A DNA stretch of 51,837 bases from an uncultured Clostridia bacterium (GCA_944367465.1 CALVWO010000003.1:1-51837), one strand, 5' to 3'. Counted from the stretch's first letter, positions 42,570 to 51,672 are shown. The notes: generated by a model not told the origin, from the letters alone. Numbers and translations are program-made.

Positions 42570-42572
42570 ATC

Positions 42573-42863
42573 TTACTTCTTTTTCTTCGTCTTGGTCTTG
42601 GAAGGCGAAAGTTTTGCGGGCTTTTCCATCGCGCCGGCACGGACGAGCAGGCTGCGGACGGTCTCGGTGGGCTGAACACCCTTTGCGAGCCACTCCTTTG
42701 CCTTCTCCACGTCGACGGTGAGCTGCACGGGCTCAGACTTGGGATCGTAGAAACCGATCTTCTCGATGTACTCGCCCGTAGCCGCCTTGCGCGCGTCCAC
42801 AACCACGATACGGTAGACGGGGGACTTCTTGTCGCCCATGCGTACCAATCTCATTTTGACCAT
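42573..42863 (-). CDS. rpsP: 30S ribosomal protein S16
   Basis: 96 residues. VKMRLVRMGDKKSPVYRIVV, DARKAATGEYIEKIGFYDP and KEWLAKGVQPTETVRSLL are the S16 signatures. A lysine-rich tail ends the protein. GGAGGTAGGTATT precedes the start. Downstream of ffh, a standard order. Confidence 0.98.
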   Translation of the reverse strand: MVKMRLVRMGDKKSPVYRIVVVDARKAATGEYIEKIGFYDPKSEPVQLTVDVEKAKEWLAKGVQPTETVRSLLVRAGAMEKPAKLSPSKTKTKKKK

Positions 42864-42902
42864 AATACCTACCTCCGATAAAATGTTTTTCTTGGATTAT
42901 TT

Positions 42903-44219
42903 TCAGAACGGGAGGCGCATTTTGCCCTTTCCGTTTTTGAACTGTTTCATGAGCGCCTTGGTCTGCTCGAACTGCTTTAAGAGCTGGTTGATCTCCTGTA
43001 CCGTCGTGCCCGATCCCTGTGCAATGCGGCGCTTCCGCGAGGAGTTGATGATCTGCGGATTATCGCGCTCTTTGGGCGTCATGGAGAGGATGATCGCGCG
43101 GGTGCGCTCCATCTTCTTCTCGTCGAGATCGCTCTCCTTGATCTTGAGCTTGCTCCCGGGGAGCATGCCCATGAGCGCGGAGGCGCCTCCCATCTTTTTG
43201 AGCGCCTCGAACTGATCGAGATAATCGGCGAGCGTGAAGGAATTTTCGCGCATCTTGCGCTCCATCTCCTTCGCCTGCTGTTCGGTGACCGCCTCCTGCG
43301 CCTTCTCGATGAGGGACAGAACGTCGCCCATGCCCAGAATGCGGGACGCCATGCGGTCGGGATAGAAGGGTTCGAGATCGGTGAGCTTTTCGCCCACGCC
43401 GATGAACTTGATGGGCTTGCCCGTGACCGCCTTGATGGAGAGGCATGCGCCGCCGCGGGTATCGCCGTCGAGCTTGGTGAGGATGACGCCCGTGATCCCG
43501 AGGCGGGCGTTGAACGTCTCCGCGACGGTGACGGCGTCCTGCCCCGTCATCGCGTCCACGACGAGCAGGATCTCGGTGACGGTGACCGCCTTTTCGATCT
43601 CCTCGAGCTCTTTCATGAGCGCGTCGTCGATGTGCAGCCGCCCGGCGGTATCCACCACAACGGTATCGTACCCCATGCGGGTGGCGTATTCCACCGCCTG
43701 TTTCACGGTTTTAGAAGGCGTCTGCGTGCCCTTTTCGAACACCTCGGTCTGCGCCTTTCCGCCCACGACTTTGAGCTGATCGATCGCGGCGGGGCGGTAG
43801 ATATCGCACGCGACGAGCAGAGGCTTTTTCCCCTGTTTTTTGAGCTGAAGCGCGAGTTTTCCGCACAGCGTCGTTTTTCCGGCGCCCTGCAGTCCGCACA
43901 TTAAAATGACTGTGGGCGGCTTGGGGGAAACTTCCAGCTTGGCGTTCCCCGACCCCATGAGCGCGATGAGCTCGTCGTTGACGATCTTGATGACCTGCTG
44001 GGCGGGATTGAGCGATTGCAGAACCTGCTGCCCGACCGCCTTTTCGGAGACCTCGGCGATGAACTGTTTTGCGACCTTTAAGTTGACGTCCGCCTCCAGA
44101 AGGGCGATGCGCACTTCACGCATGGCGGTGCGGATCTCCAGCTCGGTGAGTTTGCCGCGTTTCGTCAGCTTGGAAAAAATGTGATTGAGCCGCTCGGAGA
44201 GCGATGCAAACAATGCCAT
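42903..44219 (-). CDS. ffh: Signal recognition particle protein Ffh
   Basis: 438-residue GTPase that binds SRP RNA and signal peptides. NG domain with GLQGAGKTTLCGKLALQL, DTAGRLHIDDALM, TKLDGDTRGGACLS and GVGEKLTDLEPF, then the Met-rich M domain (MGGASALMGMLPG, with the RNA-binding helix SSRKRRIAQGSGTTVQEIN). Ends in a short basic tail. Follows ylxM at 31 bp. I did not find the SRP RNA gene in this window. Confidence 0.98.
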   Translation of the reverse strand: MALFASLSERLNHIFSKLTKRGKLTELEIRTAMREVRIALLEADVNLKVAKQFIAEVSEKAVGQQVLQSLNPAQQVIKIVNDELIALMGSGNAKLEVSPKPPTVILMCGLQGAGKTTLCGKLALQLKKQGKKPLLVACDIYRPAAIDQLKVVGGKAQTEVFEKGTQTPSKTVKQAVEYATRMGYDTVVVDTAGRLHIDDALMKELEEIEKAVTVTEILLVVDAMTGQDAVTVAETFNARLGITGVILTKLDGDTRGGACLSIKAVTGKPIKFIGVGEKLTDLEPFYPDRMASRILGMGDVLSLIEKAQEAVTEQQAKEMERKMRENSFTLADYLDQFEALKKMGGASALMGMLPGSKLKIKESDLDEKKMERTRAIILSMTPKERDNPQIINSSRKRRIAQGSGTTVQEINQLLKQFEQTKALMKQFKNGKGKMRLPF

Positions 44220-44250
44220 GCGTTACCTCCTTCGATCGTGAGAGCGCAGC

Positions 44251-44622
44251 TTAGAGCGCCTTGCCGTCCGCGAGCGCCCTGCCGACCTCGGCGGAATAGT
44301 CCTTGCTGAGGATCGCCTCGGCCTCGAGCCGCTTTTCTGCGGGCAGCGACTGCGCCCACCGCATGAGTTCCTCCGTGCGGAGAGACTGCGCGAGCGAACT
44401 TTCCGCCGCAAGACGGGCAAAGTGCAGCTTTTCCTCGTACTCCTCCATAAGGCGGCGCGCCTTGCGGAGCGTATCCGAAACGCTCTGGCGGGAACACCCC
44501 TTCTCTTCGGCGATCTCCGCGAGGGAAAGATCGCAGTTGAAATACAGATCGGTGATCTCGCGCTGGTGCTCGGTGAGGAGCGGACTGTAGATATCCCACA
44601 GCCGTAAAAAATGCAGATCCAT
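44251..44622 (-). CDS. ylxM: YlxM-family, sigma-70 region 4-like SRP-associated protein
   Basis: 123 residues with a region-4-type helix-turn-helix: LLTEHQREITDLYFNCDLSLAEIAEE, then CSRQSVSDTLRKARRLMEEYEE. YlxM/p13 proteins sit upstream of ffh in Firmicutes and modulate the SRP pathway in streptococci. Long acidic/helical C-terminal extension (about 65-123). First gene of the ylxM-ffh-rpsP-khpA operon, with a consensus promoter and palindromes upstream. Confidence 0.92.
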   Translation of the reverse strand: MDLHFLRLWDIYSPLLTEHQREITDLYFNCDLSLAEIAEEKGCSRQSVSDTLRKARRLMEEYEEKLHFARLAAESSLAQSLRTEELMRWAQSLPAEKRLEAEAILSKDYSAEVGRALADGKAL

Positions 44623-44645
44623 ACGTCTCCCTCCGAACGCTGTCC

Positions 44646-44674
44646 ATTATAGCAGAGGAGATTCAGCCTGTCAA
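44646..44674 (-). promoter_or_regulatory. Perfect-consensus sigma-A promoter of ylxM-ffh
   Basis: Minus strand TTGACA (44669-44674), 17 bp, TATAAT (44646-44651). An inverted repeat CTGTCAAG..CTTGACAG (44668-44691) overlaps the -35. Confidence 0.88.
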
Positions 44675-44757
44675 GCAAAATTACTTGACAGATGAAATTT
44701 TTTCTTTCCGCAGCCCCGCCGCCCGCCCGGAGCGCGCGGGAAAGGGCGCCGTTTTAT

Positions 44758-44809
44758 TATTTCGAATTTTGTCGAAATATCGGTTTTATATTTCGATATA
44801 TATCGAAAT
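44758..44809. promoter_or_regulatory. Two TTTCGA/TCGAAA inverted repeats upstream of ylxM (possible operator pair)
   Basis: TATTTCGA (44758-44765) pairs with TCGAAATA (44772-44779); then a perfect 20-bp palindrome with half-site ATTTCGATAT (44790-44809). Both use the same TTTCGA core, in an AT-rich island 84 bp or more upstream of the -35. Probably binding sites for an unidentified dimeric regulator; hairpins are an alternative. Confidence 0.5.
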
Positions 44810-44833
44810 ATTTGAATTTTCGGCGTTTTTTGC

Positions 44834-44862
44834 AAAAAAAGCGGCAATTTTGCCGCTTTTTT
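44834..44862. terminator. Bidirectional terminator of the ftsY operon
   Basis: AAAAAAAGCGGCA / TGCCGCTTTTTT around ATTT, with T-runs on both strands, about 45 bp after the ftsY stop. Confidence 0.88.
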
Positions 44863-44906
44863 GAAACTGTATCCGGGCAACGTCCCGCCGCGGGCAGACG
44901 ATGCGA

Positions 44907-45803
44907 TCAGAAAAATCCCTCGACGAACTGCTCGGCGTCGAACAGCTCCAAATCGTCGATCTTCTCCCCCACGCCCGCGAACACGACGGGGATCTTCAGT
45001 TCGCCGCACAGGGAGAACACGAACCCGCCCTTCGCGGTGCCGTCGAGCTTGGTCAGGACGATGCCGTCCAGTTCCACCGCCTCATCGAACACGCGCGCCT
45101 GACTGACGGCGTTCTGCCCCGTGGTCGCGTCGAGTACCAGATATTTGAGGAACTGCGCCTCGGGATATTCGCGCGTGACCACGCGATCCATCTTCTGCAA
45201 TTCCTTCATGAGGTTTTCCTTGACGTGCAGGCGACCCGCGGTATCGACGAGCACCACGTCCGTTCCGCGCGCCTTGGCGGAGGAGACGGCGTCGAAAATG
45301 ACGGCGGAGGGATCGCTCCCGTCCTCGTGCTTGACGATGCGCACCTTGGCGCGGTTCGCCCAGACTTCGAGCTGATCGATCGCCGCCGCGCGGAAGGTAT
45401 CCGCCGCCGCGATGGTCACGCTCTTTTTCTGTTTGACGAACCAGTTTGCGACCTTGCCGATGGTCGTCGTCTTGCCCACACCGTTGACACCCACGAACAT
45501 GATGACGCATGGATACTCGATCTCGGGAACGGGCGCTTCGTTCAGCGTATCTTCGAGGATATCCTTCAGAAGATCGGTGACGAACTGCTCGTCTTTGACC
45601 TTGTTCCCGATCGCCTCTTCTTTGACCTGCTCGACGACATCCTCCGCCGTGCGGACAGAGACGTCCGCGGAGATGAGGATCTCCTCGAGCTCGTCGTAGA
45701 AGGCGTCGCCGATCTTATTTTTGAGGAACAGCTGCCGCATCTTCAGGGCGACGCTGTCCTTCGTCTTTTTCAATGCGTCTCTGATTTTTCCGAAAAGACC
45801 CAT
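44907..45803 (-). CDS. ftsY: SRP receptor FtsY
   Basis: 298-residue GTPase docking SRP at the membrane. N domain helices (LKMRQLFLKNKIGDAFYDEL), then VIMFVGVNGVGKTTTIGKVANW, AADTFRAAAIDQLEVW, VLVDTAGRLHVKENLM, VLTKLDGTAKGGFVFS and FAGVGEKIDDLELFDAEQFV. The acidic A domain of longer FtsY is absent, usual for Firmicutes. It ends the plsX-rnc-smc-ftsY operon; element F separates it from smc. Confidence 0.97.
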   Translation of the reverse strand: MGLFGKIRDALKKTKDSVALKMRQLFLKNKIGDAFYDELEEILISADVSVRTAEDVVEQVKEEAIGNKVKDEQFVTDLLKDILEDTLNEAPVPEIEYPCVIMFVGVNGVGKTTTIGKVANWFVKQKKSVTIAAADTFRAAAIDQLEVWANRAKVRIVKHEDGSDPSAVIFDAVSSAKARGTDVVLVDTAGRLHVKENLMKELQKMDRVVTREYPEAQFLKYLVLDATTGQNAVSQARVFDEAVELDGIVLTKLDGTAKGGFVFSLCGELKIPVVFAGVGEKIDDLELFDAEQFVEGFF

Positions 45804-45814
45804 ACATTACCTCC

Positions 45815-46275
45815 TCACAGATTTTCCGCGAACTGACGCGGAAAATCTTCGTGAATTTTAGGAAAACCCCGCAATCGCTACGCTTTGTGCGCGGTTTTCC
45901 TCGCCGCCGCTGTTCGCAACAGTGTAACCCGCGGCGGCTCACCTTTCCGCAGAAGCGCAAGTATGCGCAAATGTGGGGCGCGGGCGCAGGGAAACCCTGC
46001 TTGCGCAAGTGATTTTATAATATCTCACAAAATTCCTAAAAAAGCTATAAATCACAGATACAAGCAAAATCGCCATTTTGCGCAGTATGCCCCTAATTGT
46101 TGCGCAAGCAACTTTCAGGAAGGAGTGAATTTGCGCGAACTATAAATGTAAGCCCCTAAGGTTCGCGCAAAGAGAGGAAGGCGCGGTCAGGCGTATGCCG
46201 TGCCCGCAGCCGTCCTCTCAGATCACGGAATTTTGTCGTCCCTTTGGACGAGAAAATTCGTGAATGTAGTGTGAA
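45815..46275. repeat. Modular stem-loop element F (smc-ftsY gap), two inverted arms
   Basis: Fills the 476-bp gap. Left terminal hairpin 45815-45854 (AGATTTTCCGCG, loop AACTGA). The left arm, in reverse complement, carries GGAAAACC..GGTTTTCC and the core GCCGCCGCTG..CAGTG..GCGGCGGC (45898-45940). The centre has CAGGG/CCCTG near 45990. The right arm has GCAAAAT/ATTTTGC, GTTGC/GCAAC, a core with stem TTTGCGCGAAC/GTTCGCGCAAA around TATAAATG, GAGAGGAAGG/CCGTCCTCTC, and terminal hairpin 46223-46263 (GAATTTTGTCGTCC, loop CTTT). The gap lies between co-transcribed genes; no ORF of note. Confidence 0.85.
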
Positions 46276-46279
46276 CATT

Positions 46280-49200
46280 TTACGCCATCACCGTATCTCC
46301 GCCCAGTCTTGCCTCGACCTCGGAGAGCTTGACGGAGACGATCTTGCTCACGCCCTTTTCCTCCATCGTGACGCCGAACAGGACGTCTGCCTGGTTCATG
46401 GTGGGCTTGCGGTGCGTGATGACGATGAACTGCGTATCCTTGGAGAACTTTTTGAGATACTTTGCAAAACGGTCGACGTTCGCCTCGTCGAGCGCCGCCT
46501 CGATCTCGTCGAGGATACAGAACGGCATGGGACGCGACTTGAGGATGGCGAACAGGATGGCGATCGCGGTGAAGGCGCGCTCGCCGCCCGAGAGCAGCGA
46601 AATTTTTGTGAGTTTTTTCCCGGGCGGACATGCCACGATCTCGATGCCGGCGTTGAGCGGGTCGTCGCAGTCGGTATAGTCGAGCTGCATCTCCGCCTTG
46701 CCGCCGCCGAACAGCTCGCGGAAGATCCTGGTAAAGTTCTCGTTGATCTCGTTGAACCCGTCGTCGAACTTCTTCTGCATCTCCGCCCTGAGCTCGTCGA
46801 GCACCGTCGTGAGATCGGTGATGCCCTTATCGAGATCCTCCTTCTGCGTGAGCATCTCGTTATACCGCGCGAGCAGGTTATCGTAATCCTCCTCGGCGTT
46901 CTGGTTGATCGCGCCGAGCGAAGTGATCCTGTGTTTTAAGCTGTTGATGCGCGCGGACGCCTGCGTGATATCGTAATTTTCGTCGCGCAGTTCCTGCGCG
47001 CTCTCGTAAGTGAGCCCGTATGCCTCGTCGATGCGCTGCTTCATGTTCTCGAGCGTGACCTCGGCTTTGGAGATCTCCAGCTCGCAGGCATGTTTGACTT
47101 CGCCGAGCGACATCTGCTGCGTGAGCAGCCCGCGCTTTTCTTCGGCGAGCTCCGTCTGCTTTGCGAGAACGGCGCGCTTTTCATCCTCCACCTTTTTGAG
47201 GCGCTCGCGGATTGCGTCGACCGTCCTCTGCTCCTCTTCGGTGAGGGCGACTTTCTCCTCCTCGCGCTTGAGCTGCTCGATCTGCGCCTGCGTCTCCGCC
47301 ATGGCGGCACGGGTCTCGTCCACCTTTTTGAGGAGCGTTGCGCGCTCTTCGCGCATGCGCACGGAGCTCTCTTCGTCCGCCTGGCGCGCCGAGGCGATCG
47401 CCGCCTCCTCTACCCTGAGTTCGCTGAGCTGTTTCGAGAGTTCGTCGCGCTCGGCGCGGAGCTTTTCGCCCTCCGCCTGGCGCGCCGAGGATTCCGCGGC
47501 AGCCTCCGAACGGATCTTGTTGAGGAGCTCCTCGCTCTCTTCGGAAGAGAGCACTTCGCGGCTGAGGTCGTCCGCCGTGCGGGTGAGCCGTTCGAGGAGC
47601 GCGTCGTACTCCGCAACGTCGTTCGCGGCGTCCTGCGCGAGCCCTTCGAGCGTCGCCTCGCGCTGGGAGAGCGCGGCGAACGCCGCCGTCTCTTCCTGTA
47701 CCTTTACGCGGAATTTTTCGTAGGCGGCCTCCGCGTTTTCCAGCTCCGCCTCGCAGTCGGCAAGCGCGGCTTTGAGCTTTTCGAGCGTATTTTTCTTGCG
47801 CGCGATGCCCTCTTCGCACTCCTTGATGTGGCGCTCGCCGGCAAGGAGGTTGCCGCTCTCACGGCGGCGGGAACCGCCCGTCATGGCGCCGCTCGACGCA
47901 ATGGTATCGCCGTCCAGCGTAACGAGTTTGAACGCGCGCGGATACTTTTTGGCGATGCGCGTGGCATTGCCGATGGTATCGCAGATGAGCGTGTTGTCGA
48001 GCAGATATTTTACGATGTTGGAATAGTACGGATCGTACTTGACGAGCTCGTCGGCAAGCCCCATCGCCCCCTCTTCGCGGAGCGCCGCCTGGACGTCGCG
48101 CCCGTTGCCGCGGGGGCGCATCGCATCGGCGGGGAGGAAGGTGACGATGCCGCCGCCCGTGCGTTTGAGATACTCGATAAGCCAGCGTGCGTCGTCCTGC
48201 GTGGCGGTGACGAGATTCTGCATCGCGCCGCCGATCGCCGTTTCGATGGCGACTTCGTACTGCTTGTCCGTGCGGACGATATCCGCAATGGCGCCGCGGA
48301 TGCGCCTGCCGATCTCGGGATCCTTCTGCGCGGTGAGCTGCAGACGGCGCACCGAGTCGCGGTAGCCGTCGAACCTGTTTTTGAGGTTGACGTACATCTC
48401 GAGATTGTTGTTGAGATTGGAAATGGACGTGTTACAGTCCACGATGTCTTCCGAAAGTTTCTGGCGGGACTGGCGGAGCGCCGCGATATCGCCCTGGAGC
48501 GCCTCCTCGCGCGCGGGTTTTGCGTCGAGGAACTTGGTGCAGGCGTCCTTATCCTTGCGGCAGTCCGCAAGCTGGCGCTCGTACTCCTGCCGGCGCACCT
48601 GCGCCTTGCCGATCGCCTCTTTCACCTCGCCGATACGCTCGCTGACCGCGTCGTGCCGGGCGGAGAGGCTCCCCACGTTCGCACGGACGTCGGCAAGGCT
48701 CTCCACGGAACTGAGCTCGCTGGCGCGCTTCTCATCGGAGATGCGGTCGAACGCGACGACCTTCGCGTCCGCCTCGCGCAGTCTGCCCTCGAGCCGCGCG
48801 CATTCCTTGCCGATCTCGGCGGCGCGCCTGCCGTTCTTTTCCGCCCGCGCCGCGCCCGCACGCTCGAGCTGATCGATCTCCTGCGTGCGGCGGAGGGAAT
48901 ACTCCACGTCGTCCGCCGCCGTCTGGAGCTGGCGGCGATAGGAGGCGATGCGCTCGCCGATGACCTTCGCCTCGCCCGTTTTGTGCTCCATGCCCACCTC
49001 GAAAAGGCGGAGCTTTTCGTTGAGCGAACGCAGGTTCTCGTCCGCCTTTACAATGGCTTCGCGCCCCTCCGATTCCTCGGTATCCAGCACCGAGAGCCGG
49101 TCTTCCACCGCGTTCAGGCGGCGGGTCGCATCCTCGATCTTTTCGCGCTGTTTGCCCGTTTCGAATGCAAAATTATCAAAGCGCACGAGGTAGGCGTTGA

Positions 49201-49879
49201 CCTCCTCGTGTTTGAGCTCTTCCGTATAGGCGCGGTACTTTTTCGCCGTTTCCGCCTGCTTTTCGAGGGGACGGAGCTGATTCTCCGCCTCGTCCATACG
49301 CTGCACGAACACGGTAAGATTATCCTTGGCGCTCTCGAGTTTGCGCTCGATCTCGCCCTTTTGCGCCTTGAACTTCATGACGCCCGTCGCCTCTTCGAAA
49401 ATGGCGCGGCGATCCTCGGGCTTGGCGTTCATGATCTGCTCGACCTTGCCCTGCCCGATGATGGAATAGCCCTCCTTGCCGATGCCGACGCCGTGCAGGA
49501 GCGCGACGATATCTTTGAGACGGCAGGACTGCATGTTGAGCAGATATTCGCTCTCGCCCGAACGGTAAAGACGGCGCGTCATGGCGACTTCGTCGTAATC
49601 GATATCGAACATGCGGTTGGTATTATCGAATACGAGGGTCACCTCGCAGTAGGAAAGCGGACGGCGCGCCTCGGTGCCGCCGAAGATGACGTCCTGCATG
49701 GAGGAACCGCGCAGCGTCTTGGCGGACTGTTCGCCGAGCACCCAGCGCACGGCGTCGGCAACGTTGCTCTTGCCGCATCCGTTGGGGCCGACGATGACGG
49801 TGACGCCGTCGTCGAATTTGATGGAGGTCTTGTCCGCGAACGACTTGAACCCCACAAGTTGCATCTCTTTGAAATTCAT
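46280..49879 (-). CDS. smc: SMC chromosome segregation/condensation ATPase
   Basis: 1199 residues. N-terminal head FKSFADKTSIKFDDGVTVIVG with Walker A VGPNGCGKSNVADAVRWVLG, long coiled coil (about 165-490), hinge (about 500-670; VTLDGDTIASSGAMTGGSRR), second coiled coil (about 680-1010), C-terminal head with signature LLSGGERAFTAIAILFAIL and Walker B FCILDEIEAALDEANVDRF. Length is typical. The ATG at 49879 overlaps the rnc stop by four bases and gives the family start MNFKEMQLVGFKSF. Confidence 0.98.
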   Translation of the reverse strand: MNFKEMQLVGFKSFADKTSIKFDDGVTVIVGPNGCGKSNVADAVRWVLGEQSAKTLRGSSMQDVIFGGTEARRPLSYCEVTLVFDNTNRMFDIDYDEVAMTRRLYRSGESEYLLNMQSCRLKDIVALLHGVGIGKEGYSIIGQGKVEQIMNAKPEDRRAIFEEATGVMKFKAQKGEIERKLESAKDNLTVFVQRMDEAENQLRPLEKQAETAKKYRAYTEELKHEEVNAYLVRFDNFAFETGKQREKIEDATRRLNAVEDRLSVLDTEESEGREAIVKADENLRSLNEKLRLFEVGMEHKTGEAKVIGERIASYRRQLQTAADDVEYSLRRTQEIDQLERAGAARAEKNGRRAAEIGKECARLEGRLREADAKVVAFDRISDEKRASELSSVESLADVRANVGSLSARHDAVSERIGEVKEAIGKAQVRRQEYERQLADCRKDKDACTKFLDAKPAREEALQGDIAALRQSRQKLSEDIVDCNTSISNLNNNLEMYVNLKNRFDGYRDSVRRLQLTAQKDPEIGRRIRGAIADIVRTDKQYEVAIETAIGGAMQNLVTATQDDARWLIEYLKRTGGGIVTFLPADAMRPRGNGRDVQAALREEGAMGLADELVKYDPYYSNIVKYLLDNTLICDTIGNATRIAKKYPRAFKLVTLDGDTIASSGAMTGGSRRRESGNLLAGERHIKECEEGIARKKNTLEKLKAALADCEAELENAEAAYEKFRVKVQEETAAFAALSQREATLEGLAQDAANDVAEYDALLERLTRTADDLSREVLSSEESEELLNKIRSEAAAESSARQAEGEKLRAERDELSKQLSELRVEEAAIASARQADEESSVRMREERATLLKKVDETRAAMAETQAQIEQLKREEEKVALTEEEQRTVDAIRERLKKVEDEKRAVLAKQTELAEEKRGLLTQQMSLGEVKHACELEISKAEVTLENMKQRIDEAYGLTYESAQELRDENYDITQASARINSLKHRITSLGAINQNAEEDYDNLLARYNEMLTQKEDLDKGITDLTTVLDELRAEMQKKFDDGFNEINENFTRIFRELFGGGKAEMQLDYTDCDDPLNAGIEIVACPPGKKLTKISLLSGGERAFTAIAILFAILKSRPMPFCILDEIEAALDEANVDRFAKYLKKFSKDTQFIVITHRKPTMNQADVLFGVTMEEKGVSKIVSVKLSEVEARLGGDTVMA

Positions 49880-50517
49880 TGCTCTGAAAGTTTCCCGTAC
49901 AATTTTTTCGCCGCGGACATCTCCGCTTCCTTTTTGCTCTTGCCGGTGCCGCACGCAGACTGCCCCAGCGCGCACACCGTGCTCTCATATCCTCCCGCCG
50001 CCTCCGCAGTCCTGTACACGGGCGTTACGTGCTCGTACTTCTGTACATATTCCTGCAGAGCGGATTTATAGTTATCCGTCTCCGTCTCTTCCAGCGTCCG
50101 CGCGAGAAAGGCGCGCGCCGCCGCCATGCCGCCGTCCAGATAGATCGCGCCGACCGCCGCCTCGAAGAGGTTGGAAGCCGTTTTGCCGCGGAGCGTATCT
50201 TCGCCGCCCGCATAGCGCAAAAAGCGCATGAGCCCCGCACGCGCCTCGGCGCGTTCGAGCGCGCCCTTGGAGACGTATTTTTTGCGCAGTTCGGTGAGCG
50301 TGCCCTCGCGCTCGTCTACGTCGCGGTACAGTTTTTCCGTAACGACCAGCTCGAGGACGGCGTCGCCGAGAAATTCCAGCCGCTCGTTGCTCACCTCGCC
50401 GCTGTTTACGAGCGATGCGTGCGTGAAGCACGTTCTGAGCAGGGCGCGGTCGGAAAACTTATGACCGAGCGCCTCTTCCGCAGCGCACAATTCCTCTTCC
50501 GTCCACTCCGCCGTCAT
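49876..50517 (-). CDS. rnc: Ribonuclease III
   Basis: 213-residue double-strand-specific endoribonuclease. Catalytic signature NERLEFLGDAVLELVV at about residues 44-59, the second acidic site NLFEAAVGAIYLDGG, and a C-terminal dsRNA-binding domain (DNYKSALQEYVQKYEH, GTGKSKKEAEMSAAKKLY). Overlaps plsX and smc by four bases each, a tight coupled set. Its presence matters for the structured intergenic elements, which would be double-stranded RNA in transcripts. Confidence 0.97.
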   Translation of the reverse strand: MTAEWTEEELCAAEEALGHKFSDRALLRTCFTHASLVNSGEVSNERLEFLGDAVLELVVTEKLYRDVDEREGTLTELRKKYVSKGALERAEARAGLMRFLRYAGGEDTLRGKTASNLFEAAVGAIYLDGGMAAARAFLARTLEETETDNYKSALQEYVQKYEHVTPVYRTAEAAGGYESTVCALGQSACGTGKSKKEAEMSAAKKLYGKLSEQ

Positions 50518-51536
50518 CGGACGTCCTCGCCGTCCGTCTGCGCGAACATCGATTCAAGGGTGGGAATGAGCCCGCCGCGGTAGGCGTCGATCGCCTGAAA
50601 GACGGATTGCTTTATGGAAAACGCCTTGGACGATCCGTGCGACTTGATGACGACCTTTTTCAGCCCCAGAAATACCGACCCGCCGAAGCGCGAATAGTCG
50701 AGCGCGCGCGCAAGCCCCTTGACGGGTTTCCGCGCAAAGAGGTAGCTGAGCTTGCTGCCCAGAGAGCGCGTGAACTCCTTTTTGAGCATGGTGGCGACCG
50801 TCTTGCCGCAGCCCTCGATGGCTTTGAGCGCAACGTTGCCAGAAAATCCGTCCGAAACGACGACGTCCACGTCGCCGTACATGATGTCGCGCCCCTCCAC
50901 GTTGCCCGCGAAACGGATGCCCTTCGTCTCTTTGAGCAGCTGATGCGCCTCCTGGTGCAGCGGATCGCCCTTATGCTCCTCGGTGCCGTTGGTGAGAAGC
51001 CCGACGCGGGGCTCCTTCACGCCGTAAGCCGCCTTGGCGTAGGCGGACGCCATCACGCCGAACTGCGCGAGATAGGCGGGCTTGCACTCCGCATTCGCGC
51101 CGCAGTCGCACAGCAGCGTGATCTCGCCGCGCACGTTGGGGATGCCGGGACAGAGCGCGGGGCGCATGACCCCCTTGAGCCTGCCCACGAACATGATGCC
51201 GCCCGTGAGCACGGCGCCCGTGGAGCCCGCCGAGACGAACCCGCCCGCCTCCGCGTCGTTTTTGAGGAGGTTGAGCCCCACGACGAGCGAACTGTCGCGC
51301 TTGGCGCGCACCGCCTGGGTGGGCACGTCGTCGTTGGTGATGACCTGCGTGCAGGCGACGACTTCCACGCGCGAGGCGTCGAAGGTATATTTATCGAGTT
51401 CGCGGTTGACGAGATCCTCGTCGCCCGTTAGTACGAGTTTGAAGTCGGAGCGCTCTTTTACGGCGTCGAGCGCGCCCTTCACGATCTCCGCGGGGGCGTT
51501 GTCGCCGCCCATCGCGTCCACAATGATCTTTAACAT
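50514..51536 (-). CDS. plsX: Phosphate acyltransferase PlsX
   Basis: 340 residues, making acyl-phosphate from acyl-ACP for PlsY-dependent phospholipid synthesis. IIVDAMGGDNAPAEIVKGAL at the N-terminus, SAGSTGAVLTGGIMFVGRL, VGLLTNGTEEHKGD, and VSDGFSGNVALKAIEGCG are diagnostic. First gene of the plsX-rnc-smc-ftsY operon under a sigma-A promoter; an acpP gene usual between plsX and rnc is not here. Confidence 0.97.
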   Translation of the reverse strand: MLKIIVDAMGGDNAPAEIVKGALDAVKERSDFKLVLTGDEDLVNRELDKYTFDASRVEVVACTQVITNDDVPTQAVRAKRDSSLVVGLNLLKNDAEAGGFVSAGSTGAVLTGGIMFVGRLKGVMRPALCPGIPNVRGEITLLCDCGANAECKPAYLAQFGVMASAYAKAAYGVKEPRVGLLTNGTEEHKGDPLHQEAHQLLKETKGIRFAGNVEGRDIMYGDVDVVVSDGFSGNVALKAIEGCGKTVATMLKKEFTRSLGSKLSYLFARKPVKGLARALDYSRFGGSVFLGLKKVVIKSHGSSKAFSIKQSVFQAIDAYRGGLIPTLESMFAQTDGEDVR

Positions 51537-51571
51537 GGCAATCTCCCCGATGATACAATATTCCAGATGCT

Positions 51572-51600
51572 ATTATAACAGATTTATCCGCAAAAGACAA
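51572..51600 (-). promoter_or_regulatory. Sigma-A promoter of the plsX-rnc-smc-ftsY operon
   Basis: Minus strand TTGTCT (51595-51600), 17 bp, TATAAT (51572-51577), about 35 bp ahead of the start; GGGGAG is the ribosome binding site. Confidence 0.78.
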
Positions 51601-51672
51601 TCGTCTGCGCGCAATTTCGCTTATTTTTGAACGATTGCCCGAAGTTTTGCGCGCCGCGGCGCACCGGCGCGC

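Noticed and set aside
41813-42572. SRP RNA or other named RNA gene in the rpsP-khpA gap
   Set aside because: I looked for the SRP RNA core motifs near ffh and did not see them; the hairpins belong to the repeat family.
47090-50071. Very long open frame (993 codons) antisense to smc and rnc
   Set aside because: It mirrors the sense genes in a high-G+C region, has Arg/Leu/Glu-biased composition and no family match; smc and rnc on the other strand are unmistakable. Similar frames antisense to topA-trmFO (8216-10834) and glyA (1628-3418) were discarded for the same reason.
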